From contig CAZREB010000023.1 in assembly GCA_964599095.1 (NCBI GenBank), positions 1 through 64,000 on the forward strand: a stretch of 64,000 nt of DNA, in the 5' to 3' direction. The DNA comes from SZAS-79 sp964599095 (GTDB lineage Bacteria > Pseudomonadota > Gammaproteobacteria > Burkholderiales > SG8-39). The notes beneath the pieces are model-generated. The model made no database searches. It saw nothing but the letters and a program-made list of their open reading frames with translations, and was not told the DNA's origin. Below are positions 27,097-35,577 of the stretch, piece after piece. The stretch's first letter is position 1. The number at the start of each line of letters is the position of its first letter. Position numbers and translations under genes: made by a program.

Positions 27097-27852
27097 ATGT
27101 CAATGCTCCTTGGGAGAGTGCTTGTCCTCGCGACGGCGTTTGCCGCCGGATCCGCCCTCGCGCAGGCACTGTCGGATTTCAAGCGAGAGAAACGCTGGGC
27201 CGATGAATTCGTGCCGAGCCTGGTGGTCGGCGATGCAGTTCGGCTTCGCACCAGTGACGGCATCGAGTTCCTCGCCATCTACACGCACGTGGTTCCGGCA
27301 AAGGCGGCCGTGCTGCTGGCGCACGGTCCCGGGCTGCATCCGGATCACGGCCTTACCGGCGAGCTGAGGATCTCTCTCGCCGACCGCGGGTACGCGACGC
27401 TGTCCTTGCAGATGCCGGTGCTTGCCGCCGAGGTCGAGGACAGCGCCGGGTATGCCAAATTGTTTCCGGAAGCCACGCGCCGCATCGCAACAGGCATGCA
27501 ATTCCTGAAAGACAAGGGGGCCGATCGCATTGTTTTAGTATCGCATGCGATGGGATCGGCGATGGCCCACGACTACCTTCGCCGCGGGCCCGCGGCCCCG
27601 GTGCTGGCGTGGGCCGCCTTGTCCTTCTACGGCGAGTTCAGGGACATGGAAGGTAACTTCCCCATCCTCGACGCTTATGGCGCTGCGGACTATCGCGGCA
27701 TCCGCGGGCCGGCGGCCGAGCGCGCACGGTTCCTGCAGGCGCGGCCGGGCTCGAAGCAGGTTGCGGTGCCCGACGGCGGATATTTTCTCGCCGGCGGCGA
27801 GAAGACCGTCCTGCGCGAAGTCGGCGCTTTCCTCGATGCGGTAACTCGCTAG
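27097..27852 (+). CDS. Exported alpha/beta-hydrolase-fold protein, DUF3530-like
   Basis: A 251-residue protein with a Sec signal (MSMLLGRVLVLATAFAAGSA, cleavage near ALA-QAL). The body has a hydrolase-like layout: LLAHGPGLHPDHGLTGELR resembles the oxyanion region and SHAMGSAMAHDY occupies the nucleophile-elbow position, but the expected serine of G-x-S-x-G is alanine (S-H-A-M-G), so it may be non-catalytic. This pattern, including LSLQMPVLAAEV, resembles DUF3530 proteins. ATG at 27097 is preferred since it starts the signal. The gene ends in a CTAG shared with the convergent DUF3047 gene. Confidence 0.7.
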   Translation: MSMLLGRVLVLATAFAAGSALAQALSDFKREKRWADEFVPSLVVGDAVRLRTSDGIEFLAIYTHVVPAKAAVLLAHGPGLHPDHGLTGELRISLADRGYATLSLQMPVLAAEVEDSAGYAKLFPEATRRIATGMQFLKDKGADRIVLVSHAMGSAMAHDYLRRGPAAPVLAWAALSFYGEFRDMEGNFPILDAYGAADYRGIRGPAAERARFLQARPGSKQVAVPDGGYFLAGGEKTVLREVGAFLDAVTR

Positions 27853-28598
27853 CGCCCGCTTCCGCTGCGTCGGCGGAATGCGATGTCCCCGAAGTAGGCC
27901 TCGGTGTTCTCGCCGGTGTTGTCGGTATCGGCAGACACGATCACGCTGGTGATCGCAGGTGCGGGCAGGCCGAATGCGCGCCGGAAGTCATCCGCGACAT
28001 CGCGCTCGTGGCTGACCCAGCGGCCCAGCAACGCCGGTCCGCTGTCGGCGACGACCATCTGCACCCGGTCGGTGTAGGCATTGGGCGCGATGCTGCCCGC
28101 CGGCGCCCGGCCGTCCCAGACGTAGCAGAGCGCCGCCAGCGGCAGGCGCGTGCCCCAGAGTGCGCGCGCGAGCGAAATCTTCACCCGGTCGGCAAGCGAC
28201 AGCAGGTCCGGGTCCAGGTCGAAAATCACGTAGAGGCGGAGCGCGAAATCGTCCGACTCCTTCGACGCGAGGCCGCCGCGCGCAACCAGGTTCAATGCCT
28301 TCCATCGCCACGCGAGGATAGGAAAGTCCGCGGGGTTCACTTGCAGCGTCCTCGCGAGCCCCGAGGCCGCTGAATTGGCGCGTGCGCGCAGCGCGGTGCG
28401 ACCTTCGTCCATGACCAACGTGAATTCCGTCGGTTTCGCCTTGTCGCCGAACGTGACCGGTTCGAGCCAGCCGGGCAACGGCGCACCGGGGGCCAGGGCC
28501 GAGAACCCCATCACCGGGACCGTCAGGTTTTGCGCGTGCACGCGTCCGGACAGCAAGGCGGCCGCGCCGAGGGCAAGGAAGCCGCGTCGAGCGATCAC
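27849..28598 (-). CDS. DUF3047-family exported protein
   Basis: A 249-residue protein whose N terminus VIARRGFLALGAAALLSG looks like a twin-arginine signal, with cleavage near VHAQ. The mature part has WRWKALNLVARGGLASKESDDF and LCYVWDGRAPAGSI, which fit the DUF3047 family, a periplasmic beta-sandwich group of unknown function that often contains the WRWK and YVW motifs seen here. GTG at 28598 is the start because it places the twin arginines at the amino end. Its stop overlaps that of the convergent gene by four bases. It is 49 bases after the cyclase-TPR gene on the same strand, so read-through is possible. Confidence 0.75.
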   Translation of the reverse strand: MIARRGFLALGAAALLSGRVHAQNLTVPVMGFSALAPGAPLPGWLEPVTFGDKAKPTEFTLVMDEGRTALRARANSAASGLARTLQVNPADFPILAWRWKALNLVARGGLASKESDDFALRLYVIFDLDPDLLSLADRVKISLARALWGTRLPLAALCYVWDGRAPAGSIAPNAYTDRVQMVVADSGPALLGRWVSHERDVADDFRRAFGLPAPAITSVIVSADTDNTGENTEAYFGDIAFRRRSGSGR

Positions 28599-28647
28599 CG
28601 GCGTGGGGCGTCCATGGCGGATCGCATCCTGCGGAACGCGCCGGGAA

Positions 28648-30489
28648 TCAGCCCAGCCTCTGGCCGCGCAAACCCGCCTTGCGCAGGATCCCGAGCAGGG
28701 CTTCCATGTCCTCGGGGCGCCGCAACGGGCGGCTGTCGCCGCTGAACAGGCTCGGGATGAAATCCGGTGCGAAGGACTGCAGCCTTTCGATGTTCGAATG
28801 GAGCAGCGCCTCGTCGCCGGCCTGCGCCGCATAGGCGATCATCAGCACGCGGCGGAACGGGTGCGAAGGCTGGCTCTGGATCGCGAGCGCCGACCAGTCG
28901 TGCAGTGCTTTCATGTCGCCTTCGATGAACGCGCAGGTCGCCATAGCAAGGTGCGCGGTGCTGACCCAGCGGTCCTTGGGCGAGAGGCGGGTGGCCTGGG
29001 TGGCCAGGGCCTTGGCGCGCTCGACCTGGCCGTCCGAGGCCTCCAGTTGCGACAGGAAGAACTGCGGCGGGGCGTCGTTCGGGTTCAGGGCCTGGGCCCT
29101 GCGCAGGTCGGCCACGCTGGCCGGGAATTCGCCGGTCAGCGACTCGACCACACCGCGCAGGTAGTACGAGCGGCTGTCGTTGGGCGCGAGTTGCATCAGC
29201 ACGTCGGCCGCGCGCCGCGCGGCGGCGAGATCCGCCTTGCGGTCGTGCGTCCACGCGAGGAATACCCGCCAGCTGTGCGCCGAGGTGAGCACCGCCCAGG
29301 CCTGCTGGCAGCCTGCGTTGCTTGCAATCGACTGCTCGGCCAGGCGCTGGGCTTCGTCGACAAGCGCCGGCCGGCCCTGGAACTCGCCGTCGGCGAGCGT
29401 CTTGGCGGCCCGCCATGCGATGTCGTCGGCTTCCGAATAGCGCCGCCTGCCGCGGTCGAGCAGGCGCATTTCCTCGGATTCGATCTGCGGCACCATGCTC
29501 GCGACGACCTGGCGGGTGATCCGTTCCTGCAGCTCGAAGAGGTCGGACAGGACGTCTTCGTACCGCTCGGCCCAGACGTGCTGCCCGGACTCGCCGTTGA
29601 CCAGTTGCGCGGTGACGCGCACCTTGTCGCCCGACTTGCGAACGCTGCCTTCGAGCACGAAATGCACGCCGAGCTCCTGCGCCACCTTGCGCACGTCCAC
29701 GTTGCGGCCCTTGTAGGTGAACGAGGTATTGCGGGCGATCACGAACAGGCGCTGGAAACGCGACAGCTCGGTGATGATGTCCTCCACCATGCCGTCGGCG
29801 AAGTATTCCTGTTCCGGATCGCCGCTGATGTTGACGAACGGCAACACGGCGATCGAAGGGCGGTCGGGCAGCGCAAGCGCCGCCGGGGCGACGGCCCTTT
29901 GCGCGGCCGAACCCGCGACGAGCGCGTAAGCACGCACCGGATGATCGATGTTCTTGACCTGCTGCTCGCCCTGGTCGACAAAATTCGCCGCGACCTTGCC
30001 GAGGACCGCGCCGCGGATGCCATCGGAGATCATGATTCCGCCGGGCTCGGCCAGCGCCTCGAGGCGTGCCGCGATGTTCACGCCGTCGCCGTAAATCGTG
30101 CCGTCGGGCTTCAGGATCACGTCGCCAAGGTGCACCCCGATCCGATAGCGCATGCGGCGTTCCTCGGGCAGGCTCGCGCCGAAAGCGCCGGTTTCCCTCT
30201 GGATCTCGATGGCCGCCTGGACCGCGCCGGTGGCGGATTCGAAAAGCGCCAGCGCCGAATCGCCGGCCATGTCGATGATGCGGCCGTGGTTGGCCTCCAC
30301 GCGCGCGCGAATGACGGAGCGGGACTGGTCGAGCGCCGCGACCGTCCCGCGCTCGTCGGCCGCCATCAGGCGCGTGTAGCCGGCGACGTCGGCGACGAGG
30401 ATGGCGGCGAGCCGCTGCTTGAGCTCGTTGCGCTTCATCGCCTGCGCGCGCGTTCCCGTGCTGTCCGTCCCCGTCCCGCGACCGGCCAT
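28648..30489 (-). CDS. Class III cyclase homology domain - TolB-like - TPR protein
   Basis: A 613-residue, apparently cytoplasmic protein. An N-terminal class III nucleotide cyclase domain (about 10-190) has ILVADVAGYTRLM and AGDSALALF, which supply the two metal aspartates, and YGDGVNIAARLE with the transition-state N and R. The adenine-selecting lysine and aspartate positions appear as D and T, as in many of these multi-domain proteins, so the nucleotide made is uncertain. Next is a TolB N-terminal-like region (SIAVLPFVNISGDPEQEYF), then TPR-like helices to the end. ATG at 30489 follows AAGGGGGG. Such proteins are thought to be sensors or regulators; the signal is unknown. Confidence 0.85.
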   Translation of the reverse strand: MAGRGTGTDSTGTRAQAMKRNELKQRLAAILVADVAGYTRLMAADERGTVAALDQSRSVIRARVEANHGRIIDMAGDSALALFESATGAVQAAIEIQRETGAFGASLPEERRMRYRIGVHLGDVILKPDGTIYGDGVNIAARLEALAEPGGIMISDGIRGAVLGKVAANFVDQGEQQVKNIDHPVRAYALVAGSAAQRAVAPAALALPDRPSIAVLPFVNISGDPEQEYFADGMVEDIITELSRFQRLFVIARNTSFTYKGRNVDVRKVAQELGVHFVLEGSVRKSGDKVRVTAQLVNGESGQHVWAERYEDVLSDLFELQERITRQVVASMVPQIESEEMRLLDRGRRRYSEADDIAWRAAKTLADGEFQGRPALVDEAQRLAEQSIASNAGCQQAWAVLTSAHSWRVFLAWTHDRKADLAAARRAADVLMQLAPNDSRSYYLRGVVESLTGEFPASVADLRRAQALNPNDAPPQFFLSQLEASDGQVERAKALATQATRLSPKDRWVSTAHLAMATCAFIEGDMKALHDWSALAIQSQPSHPFRRVLMIAYAAQAGDEALLHSNIERLQSFAPDFIPSLFSGDSRPLRRPEDMEALLGILRKAGLRGQRLG

Positions 30490-30588
30490 CGCCAGCCCCC
30501 CCTTCACGTGATCCGCACCGCCGGAGCCGATGCCTGCCGGCTACTGCACCACTACCGCGGCATTAAAGCAATCCTGCCTGTCGACGGG

Positions 30589-31011
30589 TCACTGCTTGTC
30601 GGCGACGCGCACGCGCACCGTGCCGATCGCCTTGGCGACCAGCGAGCCGTCCTCGTTGCGGACTTCGCCTTCGGTGAACACCGTGTTGCGTCCGGGCTTG
30701 AGCACCCGCGCTTCGGCGACCATCCTGCCCCTGCCTGCGCCGATGAACTGCAGGCTGAGGTCGACCGTGATCACGCCGATCGAGTTCGGGTGCTGGCTGC
30801 GCGCGGCGGTGCAGAGCGCGACGTCCATCATCGACATGATCACGCCGCCGTGCGCGGAGCCGAAGCTGTTGGTGAGTTCCGGGCGCAGCACGAGCGACAG
30901 GGTGGCGGCACCGTCGCCGATCGAGTCCACCTCGACGCCCAGGTGGCCGACGAACGGAATCTTCTTCTGGAACTCGCGCGCGAATTCGGCGTTCTTCTGC
31001 GCCTGGCTCAT
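30589..31011 (-). CDS. PaaI-family thioesterase
   Basis: A 140-residue hotdog protein. LTNSFGSAHGGVIMSMMDVAL holds the HGG helix start and the acidic residue expected for PaaI-type acyl-CoA thioesterases; VDLSLQFIGAGRGRMVAEA is the typical central strand pair. The ATG overlaps the stop of the SDR gene as ATGA, so both are made together. In this minus-strand set (aldehyde dehydrogenase, SDR, thioesterase) it could release the acid from a CoA ester. It shares only fold-level motifs with the thioesterase near 5 kb and is not an obvious recent duplicate. Confidence 0.87.
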   Translation of the reverse strand: MSQAQKNAEFAREFQKKIPFVGHLGVEVDSIGDGAATLSLVLRPELTNSFGSAHGGVIMSMMDVALCTAARSQHPNSIGVITVDLSLQFIGAGRGRMVAEARVLKPGRNTVFTEGEVRNEDGSLVAKAIGTVRVRVADKQ

Positions 31012-31784
31012 ATGATCGTGGCGCCGCCGTCGACCGCGATGGCCTGCCCGGTGATATGCCGAGAGGCCTCCGAGGCGAGCAGCACGGTGAGGCCCTTGAG
31101 GTCCTCGTCGCCGCCCAGGCGCCCCGTGGGCGTCGCCTGCTTCACGAACTCGCCTGCGGTGTCGAGCGTCGCCTTGGTCATCTTGGACGGGAAGAAGCCC
31201 GGGCAGATCGCGTTGACCGTGATGCCGTGGCACCCCCATTCGGTGGCGAGCTGGCGCGTGAGCCCGACGGCACCGTGCTTGGTGGCGACGTAGGCCGCGT
31301 TCTTCAGCAGGCGCATGTCGGTGGCCTGCAGGCCGTTGACCGAGGCGATGTTGATGATGCGGCCCCACCTGGCCGGGATCATCGAGCGCTTCGCTATGAT
31401 TTGCGAGAGCAGGAACATGCCGGTCAGGTTCAGGTTGACCAGCTTGTCCCAGGCCTCGATCGGGTGGTCCTCGGCCGGCGCTCCCCAGGTGGCGCCGGCG
31501 TTGTTCACGAGGATGTCCACCTTGCCGAACTTCTCCAGCAGCGCGGAGGCGAGCGGCTCGACCTGCTCGCGCCTGCCGAGATCGCTCGGGTAGGGGGTCG
31601 CCGCGATCCCGAGCCCCTTGAGATGCGCCACCGCGTCGTCGAGCTCGTCCTTCTTGCGAGCCGTGATCGCGATGCGCGCGCCCATCTCGCCAAGCGCTTC
31701 GGCCATCTGCAGGCCGAGGCCCCGCGACCCGCCGGTCACGACCGCGACACGGCCGACGAGGTCGAACAGCTGCTTGACCCCCAT
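31008..31784 (-). CDS. SDR-family oxidoreductase
   Basis: A 258-residue classical SDR with TGGSRGLG near residue 17, LVNNAGATWG, the serine in IASVNGLQ and YVATK in the active site. TARKKDEL after the second strand favours NADP. The pattern recalls gluconate 5-dehydrogenase/FabG-type reductases; within a fatty-acid setting a 3-ketoacyl-CoA or secondary alcohol substrate is likely. The ATG is two bases after the stop of the aldehyde dehydrogenase gene, and its own stop overlaps the thioesterase start, making a tightly packed three-gene operon. Confidence 0.88.
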   Translation of the reverse strand: MGVKQLFDLVGRVAVVTGGSRGLGLQMAEALGEMGARIAITARKKDELDDAVAHLKGLGIAATPYPSDLGRREQVEPLASALLEKFGKVDILVNNAGATWGAPAEDHPIEAWDKLVNLNLTGMFLLSQIIAKRSMIPARWGRIINIASVNGLQATDMRLLKNAAYVATKHGAVGLTRQLATEWGCHGITVNAICPGFFPSKMTKATLDTAGEFVKQATPTGRLGGDEDLKGLTVLLASEASRHITGQAIAVDGGATII

Positions 31785-31786
31785 GG

Positions 31787-33211
31787 CTAGGGCTTCAGCT
31801 GCAGGGACTTGTACTCAAGGAACTCTTCGAGCCCGTAAACGCCCGCCTCGCGGCCATGGCCCGACTGCTTGAAGCCGCCGAACGGCGCGTTCATGTTGAA
31901 CGGCCCGCCGTTGATGTCGATCTGGCCGGCGCGCAGGCGTCGCGCCACTTTCTGCGCATGCGCGGTGTCCGCCGACCATACGCCGCCGGCCAGGCCGTAG
32001 ATCGTGTCGTTCGCAATCCGGATCGCGTCTTCCTCGTCCTTGTAGGTGATGATAGACAGCACCGGCCCGAAGATTTCCTCCTGGCCGATGGTCGACCTGG
32101 GATTCACCTTGCCGAACACGGTGGGCTTCACGTAGTAGCCGCCTGGCACGCCCTCGGGCGGCTCGGCGCCGCCGGCCACCAGCTCGGCGCCTTCGGCGAG
32201 CCCCTTCTGGATGTAGCCGCGCACCCGCTCGAGCTGCGCGGCCGACGACAGCGGCCCGAGGCGCGTCGACTCCGACATCGGATCGCCCGGCGTAAATCCC
32301 TTGGCGGCTTCCGCGGCCAGCGCCTTGGCTTCTTCGTACTTCGCTTCCGGCACGAGCATGCGCGTGAATGCAGTGCACGTCTGGCCGGAATTCAGGTAGC
32401 AGTTGCTGACGGTCCCCTTGACCGCGGCGGCGAGGTCGGCATCCTCGAGGATGACCGACGCGGACTTGCCGCCCAGTTCGAGCGTCACGCGCTTGACCGT
32501 CTGCGCGGCGAGTTCCGAAATGCGCTTGCCGGCGCGCGTCGAGCCGGTGAACGAGATCGCATCGACCTGCGGGTGCTTGACCAGCGCCTCGCCGACCACG
32601 GGCCCGAGGCCGGTCACCATGTTGAAAACCCCCGCCGGCAGGCCCGCTTCGTGGATCACTTCGGCGAGGATGTAGGCATTGAACGGCGCAACTTCGGAGG
32701 GCTTGAGCACCACGGTGCAGCCTGCGGCGAGCGCCGGCGCAACCTTGAGCGCGATCTGGTGCAGCGGGTAGTTCCACGGCGTGATTGCACCGACTACCCC
32801 GACGGGGTCGCGCACGACGAGCGAATTGCCCACCTGCTCCTCGAACTTGAATTCGCCGGCCATCTTCGCGTAGTTGCCGAAAGTGGCGATCGGGAGCCCG
32901 GCCTGGATCCGGCCGGCAAGCTTGATCGGCATGCCGACTTCCTGCGCGATCGTCTTCGCCAGCTCTTCGGCGCGCGCCTTCAGGCCGGCCGAGATCTTGC
33001 CGAGGTATTCCGCACGCTTGGCCGCGGGCGTCTGCGACCAGCCGTCGAACGCAGCGCGCGCCGCATCGACCGCGGCGTTCATGTCCTTCTCTGCGCCCGC
33101 GGGCACGGTGCCCATCACCGCGCCGGTGCCGGCATTGTGGACCTCGAGGGTTTCCTTCGTGGAAGGGGTGGCCCATTGGCCGTTGATATAGAACTTGTCG
33201 TGGTTCGCCAT
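31787..33211 (-). CDS. NAD(P)-dependent aldehyde dehydrogenase
   Basis: A 474-residue enzyme of the aldehyde dehydrogenase superfamily. PWNYP carries the oxyanion asparagine N147, LELGGKS the general base E245, and NSGQTC the nucleophile C279; EEIFGPVL and the final PFGGFKQSGHGRE are family signatures. It converts aldehydes to acids. It heads a small operon with SDR and thioesterase genes and diverges from a zinc alcohol dehydrogenase, so alcohol to aldehyde to acid conversion could be encoded across this 110-base divergent gap. Substrate range is not readable; general aliphatic or terpenoid aldehydes fit the context. Confidence 0.93.
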   Translation of the reverse strand: MANHDKFYINGQWATPSTKETLEVHNAGTGAVMGTVPAGAEKDMNAAVDAARAAFDGWSQTPAAKRAEYLGKISAGLKARAEELAKTIAQEVGMPIKLAGRIQAGLPIATFGNYAKMAGEFKFEEQVGNSLVVRDPVGVVGAITPWNYPLHQIALKVAPALAAGCTVVLKPSEVAPFNAYILAEVIHEAGLPAGVFNMVTGLGPVVGEALVKHPQVDAISFTGSTRAGKRISELAAQTVKRVTLELGGKSASVILEDADLAAAVKGTVSNCYLNSGQTCTAFTRMLVPEAKYEEAKALAAEAAKGFTPGDPMSESTRLGPLSSAAQLERVRGYIQKGLAEGAELVAGGAEPPEGVPGGYYVKPTVFGKVNPRSTIGQEEIFGPVLSIITYKDEEDAIRIANDTIYGLAGGVWSADTAHAQKVARRLRAGQIDINGGPFNMNAPFGGFKQSGHGREAGVYGLEEFLEYKSLQLKP

Positions 33212-33256
33212 GGCGGGTTCCTGCGGTGGGGAAAGCGGCTATTTTAGACCAGCGTC

Positions 33257-33267
33257 CGGGCTATACT
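33257..33267 (+). promoter_or_regulatory. Probable -10 region of the alcohol dehydrogenase gene
   Basis: CGGGCTATACT ends in TATACT, a four-of-six or better -10 box standing out from its GC-rich surroundings, 54 bases before the gene start. The same eleven bases occur before the AlkK-like gene at 45751-45761, again with no clear -35 box. Shared promoter type is an inference from two copies. Confidence 0.35.
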
Positions 33268-33320
33268 CGTGCCGGTAGCGATACCGAAATCTCCCGCGAA
33301 GTATCCCCTGGAGCAGACTC

Positions 33321-34436
33321 ATGGCGCGCAATGGCAAGGCGGTCCTGTGCCGCGAACTCAACAAGCCCGTGGTGGTCGAGACGATCCGCGTCGACCCGCC
33401 CAAGCGCGGCGAGGTCACCGTAAAGATCGCGGCCTGCGGCGTGTGCCATTCGGACCTGTCGGCGACCAACGGCACGATCCCGCTGCCGCCGCCGCTGGTG
33501 CTCGGCCACGAGGCCGCCGGCGAGGTGGTCGAAGTCGGCGAGGGCGTGACCGGCCTCGCGGTCGGCGACCACGTGGTGTCTTCGTTCATCTACATGTGCG
33601 GCACCTGCCGGTTCTGCTCGGGCGGACGCCCGGTGCTCTGCGTCGAGCAGGGCAAGGCCTTTTCGACGCCGCCCGAAGGCACGCCGCGCACTTATGACAA
33701 GGAAGGCAAGCCGCTGGGCATCTTCTCGGGCTGCGGCGTGATGGCCGAGTACGCCACGATGTCGACCGACAACCTCGTGAAGATCGACAAGTCGATCCCG
33801 CTCGACCGCGCGGCGCTGGTCGGGTGCGCGGTCACCACCGGCGTCGGTGCGGTCTTCAACACCGCGCATGTCACGCCGGGTTCCAGCGTCGTGGTGTTCG
33901 GTTGCGGCGGCGTCGGGCTCAACGTGATCCAGGGCGCGGCGATCGCCGGCGCCGAAAAGATCATCGCTGTGGACACGACCGAATCCAAGCTTGCTTTCGC
34001 GAAGGAGTTCGGCGCTACCGCCACGCTCCTCAGCCAGCCCGGCGAGGACCCGGTCAAGGCGCTGAAGAAGATGACCGGCGGCGGCCCGGACTACGCGTTC
34101 GAATGCGTCGGCATCGGCGACCTCGCGGGGATCGCCTATCGCGCGATCTGCCGCGGCGGCAAGGCCGTGGTGGTGGGCGTGGCGCGCGGCACCGATACGG
34201 TCTCGGTCAAACCGAACACGCTGGTGTTCGAGGAGAAGACGCTGCAAGGCAGCTATTTCGGCTCTTGCGTGCCGCGCATCGACTTCCCGCGCATGCTCGG
34301 CCTGTACATGGCCGGCAAGCTGAAGCTCGACCAGCTGATCACAAGGCGTTATTCGATCGACGAGGCGCCGCAGGCTTTCGAGGACATGCAGACCGGCAAG
34401 AACGCCAGGGGCGTGATCGTCTTCCAGCCGCGATAA
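33321..34436 (+). CDS. Zinc-dependent alcohol dehydrogenase
   Basis: A 371-residue medium-chain alcohol dehydrogenase. Catalytic zinc ligands are C42 in GVCHSD and the H63/E64 pair in GHEAAGE; the structural zinc cluster C93, C96, C99 and C107 (CGTCRFC...C) is complete. The coenzyme loop is FGCGGVGLNVIQGA and the following aspartate (AVDTTESK) suggests NAD. The length and the SYFGSCVPRIDFPRM region fit the class III-like/benzyl-alcohol dehydrogenase branch. It probably oxidises primary alcohols, including possible P450 products. It diverges from the aldehyde dehydrogenase gene. A REP-like repeat follows directly after its TAA. Confidence 0.92.
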   Translation: MARNGKAVLCRELNKPVVVETIRVDPPKRGEVTVKIAACGVCHSDLSATNGTIPLPPPLVLGHEAAGEVVEVGEGVTGLAVGDHVVSSFIYMCGTCRFCSGGRPVLCVEQGKAFSTPPEGTPRTYDKEGKPLGIFSGCGVMAEYATMSTDNLVKIDKSIPLDRAALVGCAVTTGVGAVFNTAHVTPGSSVVVFGCGGVGLNVIQGAAIAGAEKIIAVDTTESKLAFAKEFGATATLLSQPGEDPVKALKKMTGGGPDYAFECVGIGDLAGIAYRAICRGGKAVVVGVARGTDTVSVKPNTLVFEEKTLQGSYFGSCVPRIDFPRMLGLYMAGKLKLDQLITRRYSIDEAPQAFEDMQTGKNARGVIVFQPR

Positions 34437-34437
34437 T

Positions 34438-34512
34438 TGGTGTCAGGGTCGAATTTCTTCCGCGGCCGGAAAATTGGACTCTGACACCATTTATTGGACT
34501 CTGACACCATTT
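34438..34512. repeat. REP-like inverted repeat with a 20-bp tandem duplication
   Basis: TGGTGTCAGGGTC at 34438-34450 pairs (12 of 13) with GACTCTGACACCA at 34477-34489; the pairing continues inward through an A/T stretch to a second small stem, TTCCG/CGGAA, at 34458-34471. The right arm is followed by an exact 20-base tandem copy of itself (34473-34492 and 34493-34512, beginning ATTGGACTCTGACACC). It fills the gap between convergent genes, where it could terminate transcription in both directions. It recalls REP elements linked to RAYT transposases and differs in sequence from the hairpin near 9.4 kb. Confidence 0.7.
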
Positions 34513-34518
34513 ATTCGG

Positions 34519-35508
34519 CTACCGGAGCCTGAGGCCGAGCCGGCGGATCAGCGGCTCGAACTCGGCGGCGCGCGTCTCGAACTGCCTGCGGATCGCCGGC
34601 CCGTCGAGGAATTCTGCTTCGAGGTAGAGGTCCTCGATCCTGCGCCTGACCTCGGGGTTCTCGATCGCGCTCCGGGTGGCGTCGGCGAGCTTCTTCACGA
34701 CCGCTGGCGGCGTCTTTGCGAGCACCCAGTGACTGATGTAGTCCTTGACCGCGAGGGTGGGGAACCCCTGCTCGACCACGGTCGGGATCTCCTTGCGGAA
34801 GGGTGAGCGATTGGCCGCCGTTACCGCTAGCGCCCGGATCGTCCCGGCGTCGACCTGCGCCGCCGCGATCGACGTGAGCGGCATGATCGCGACCCGGATC
34901 TGGCCGGCGGCCAGCGCGGTGATCTCCGGCGAGATCCCGGCATAGTGGACCGCGGGCAGCGCTTCGTCGGGCACGTTGGCGGCCGACTTGAACAATTCGA
35001 AGGTCAGGTGGCCGCCTGAGCCGGCGCCCGTAGTTCCGTAGCCCAGCGACTTCGGGTTCCTGGTCGCCAGTGCGGCCAGTTCGCGCAGGCCCGCCGCCGG
35101 AACGTCCTTGTGAACGAGGAACACCAGCGGGTAGCTTGCAAACGCCGCGACCTCGGCGAATTGCTCCGTGAAGCGCCCGGGAACGCCCGGGTTCAGCAAG
35201 TGCACGTAGCCCAGCCCCTGCCCGCCGGCGGCAAGCACGCTGTAACCGTCGGGCTTGGTGTTCAACAGGCCCTGCCAGGCCACCACGCCGTTGGCGCCCG
35301 GCCGGTTGACGACCAGCACCGGCTGGCCCCAGTCCTCGCGATACTTCTCGGCCAAGCGGCGGCTCACGATGTCGAGCGCGCCCCCCGGCGGGAACGGGAC
35401 GATGAACTGGACGGCCTTGGAAGGGAAGGGCTCCTGCGCCAGCGCCGCGAAAGCGGTGAGCGCGAGGAGGCCGGCCAGCATCCGGAGGATGTACTGGTAC
35501 CGATACAT
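34519..35508 (-). CDS. Bug/TctC-family periplasmic substrate-binding protein
   Basis: A 329-residue exported receptor. The signal ends near ALAQ; FPSKAVQFIVPFPPGGALDI is the ligand-loop signature with the PFPPGG turn. GVVAWQGLLNTKPDGYSVL and AVHYAGISPEITALAAGQIR are the usual lobe markers. The ATG at 35508 is used; the codon before it is TTG. Compared with the next receptor upstream the two are clearly different proteins in tandem (69 bases apart), so they probably bind different ligands. No TctAB genes are present. The stop lies six bases from the end of the REP-like repeat. Confidence 0.9.
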   Translation of the reverse strand: MYRYQYILRMLAGLLALTAFAALAQEPFPSKAVQFIVPFPPGGALDIVSRRLAEKYREDWGQPVLVVNRPGANGVVAWQGLLNTKPDGYSVLAAGGQGLGYVHLLNPGVPGRFTEQFAEVAAFASYPLVFLVHKDVPAAGLRELAALATRNPKSLGYGTTGAGSGGHLTFELFKSAANVPDEALPAVHYAGISPEITALAAGQIRVAIMPLTSIAAAQVDAGTIRALAVTAANRSPFRKEIPTVVEQGFPTLAVKDYISHWVLAKTPPAVVKKLADATRSAIENPEVRRRIEDLYLEAEFLDGPAIRRQFETRAAEFEPLIRRLGLRLR

Positions 35509-35577
35509 CAACTCACCGGAGAGCCAGGCAGCGTGCGGTTCTCTGAATCCGAATGTTCAGAATTCGTCACGCCCCGC

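Noticed and set aside
28375..31293. Very long open frame (over 900 codons) opposite the cyclase-TPR gene and its neighbours
   Set aside because: It mirrors real genes on the other strand, is rich in Arg, Ala, His and Gly without domains, and arises from the GC-rich third codon position. The same applies to long antisense frames at 4831-6990, 15763-18123 and 21608-23827.
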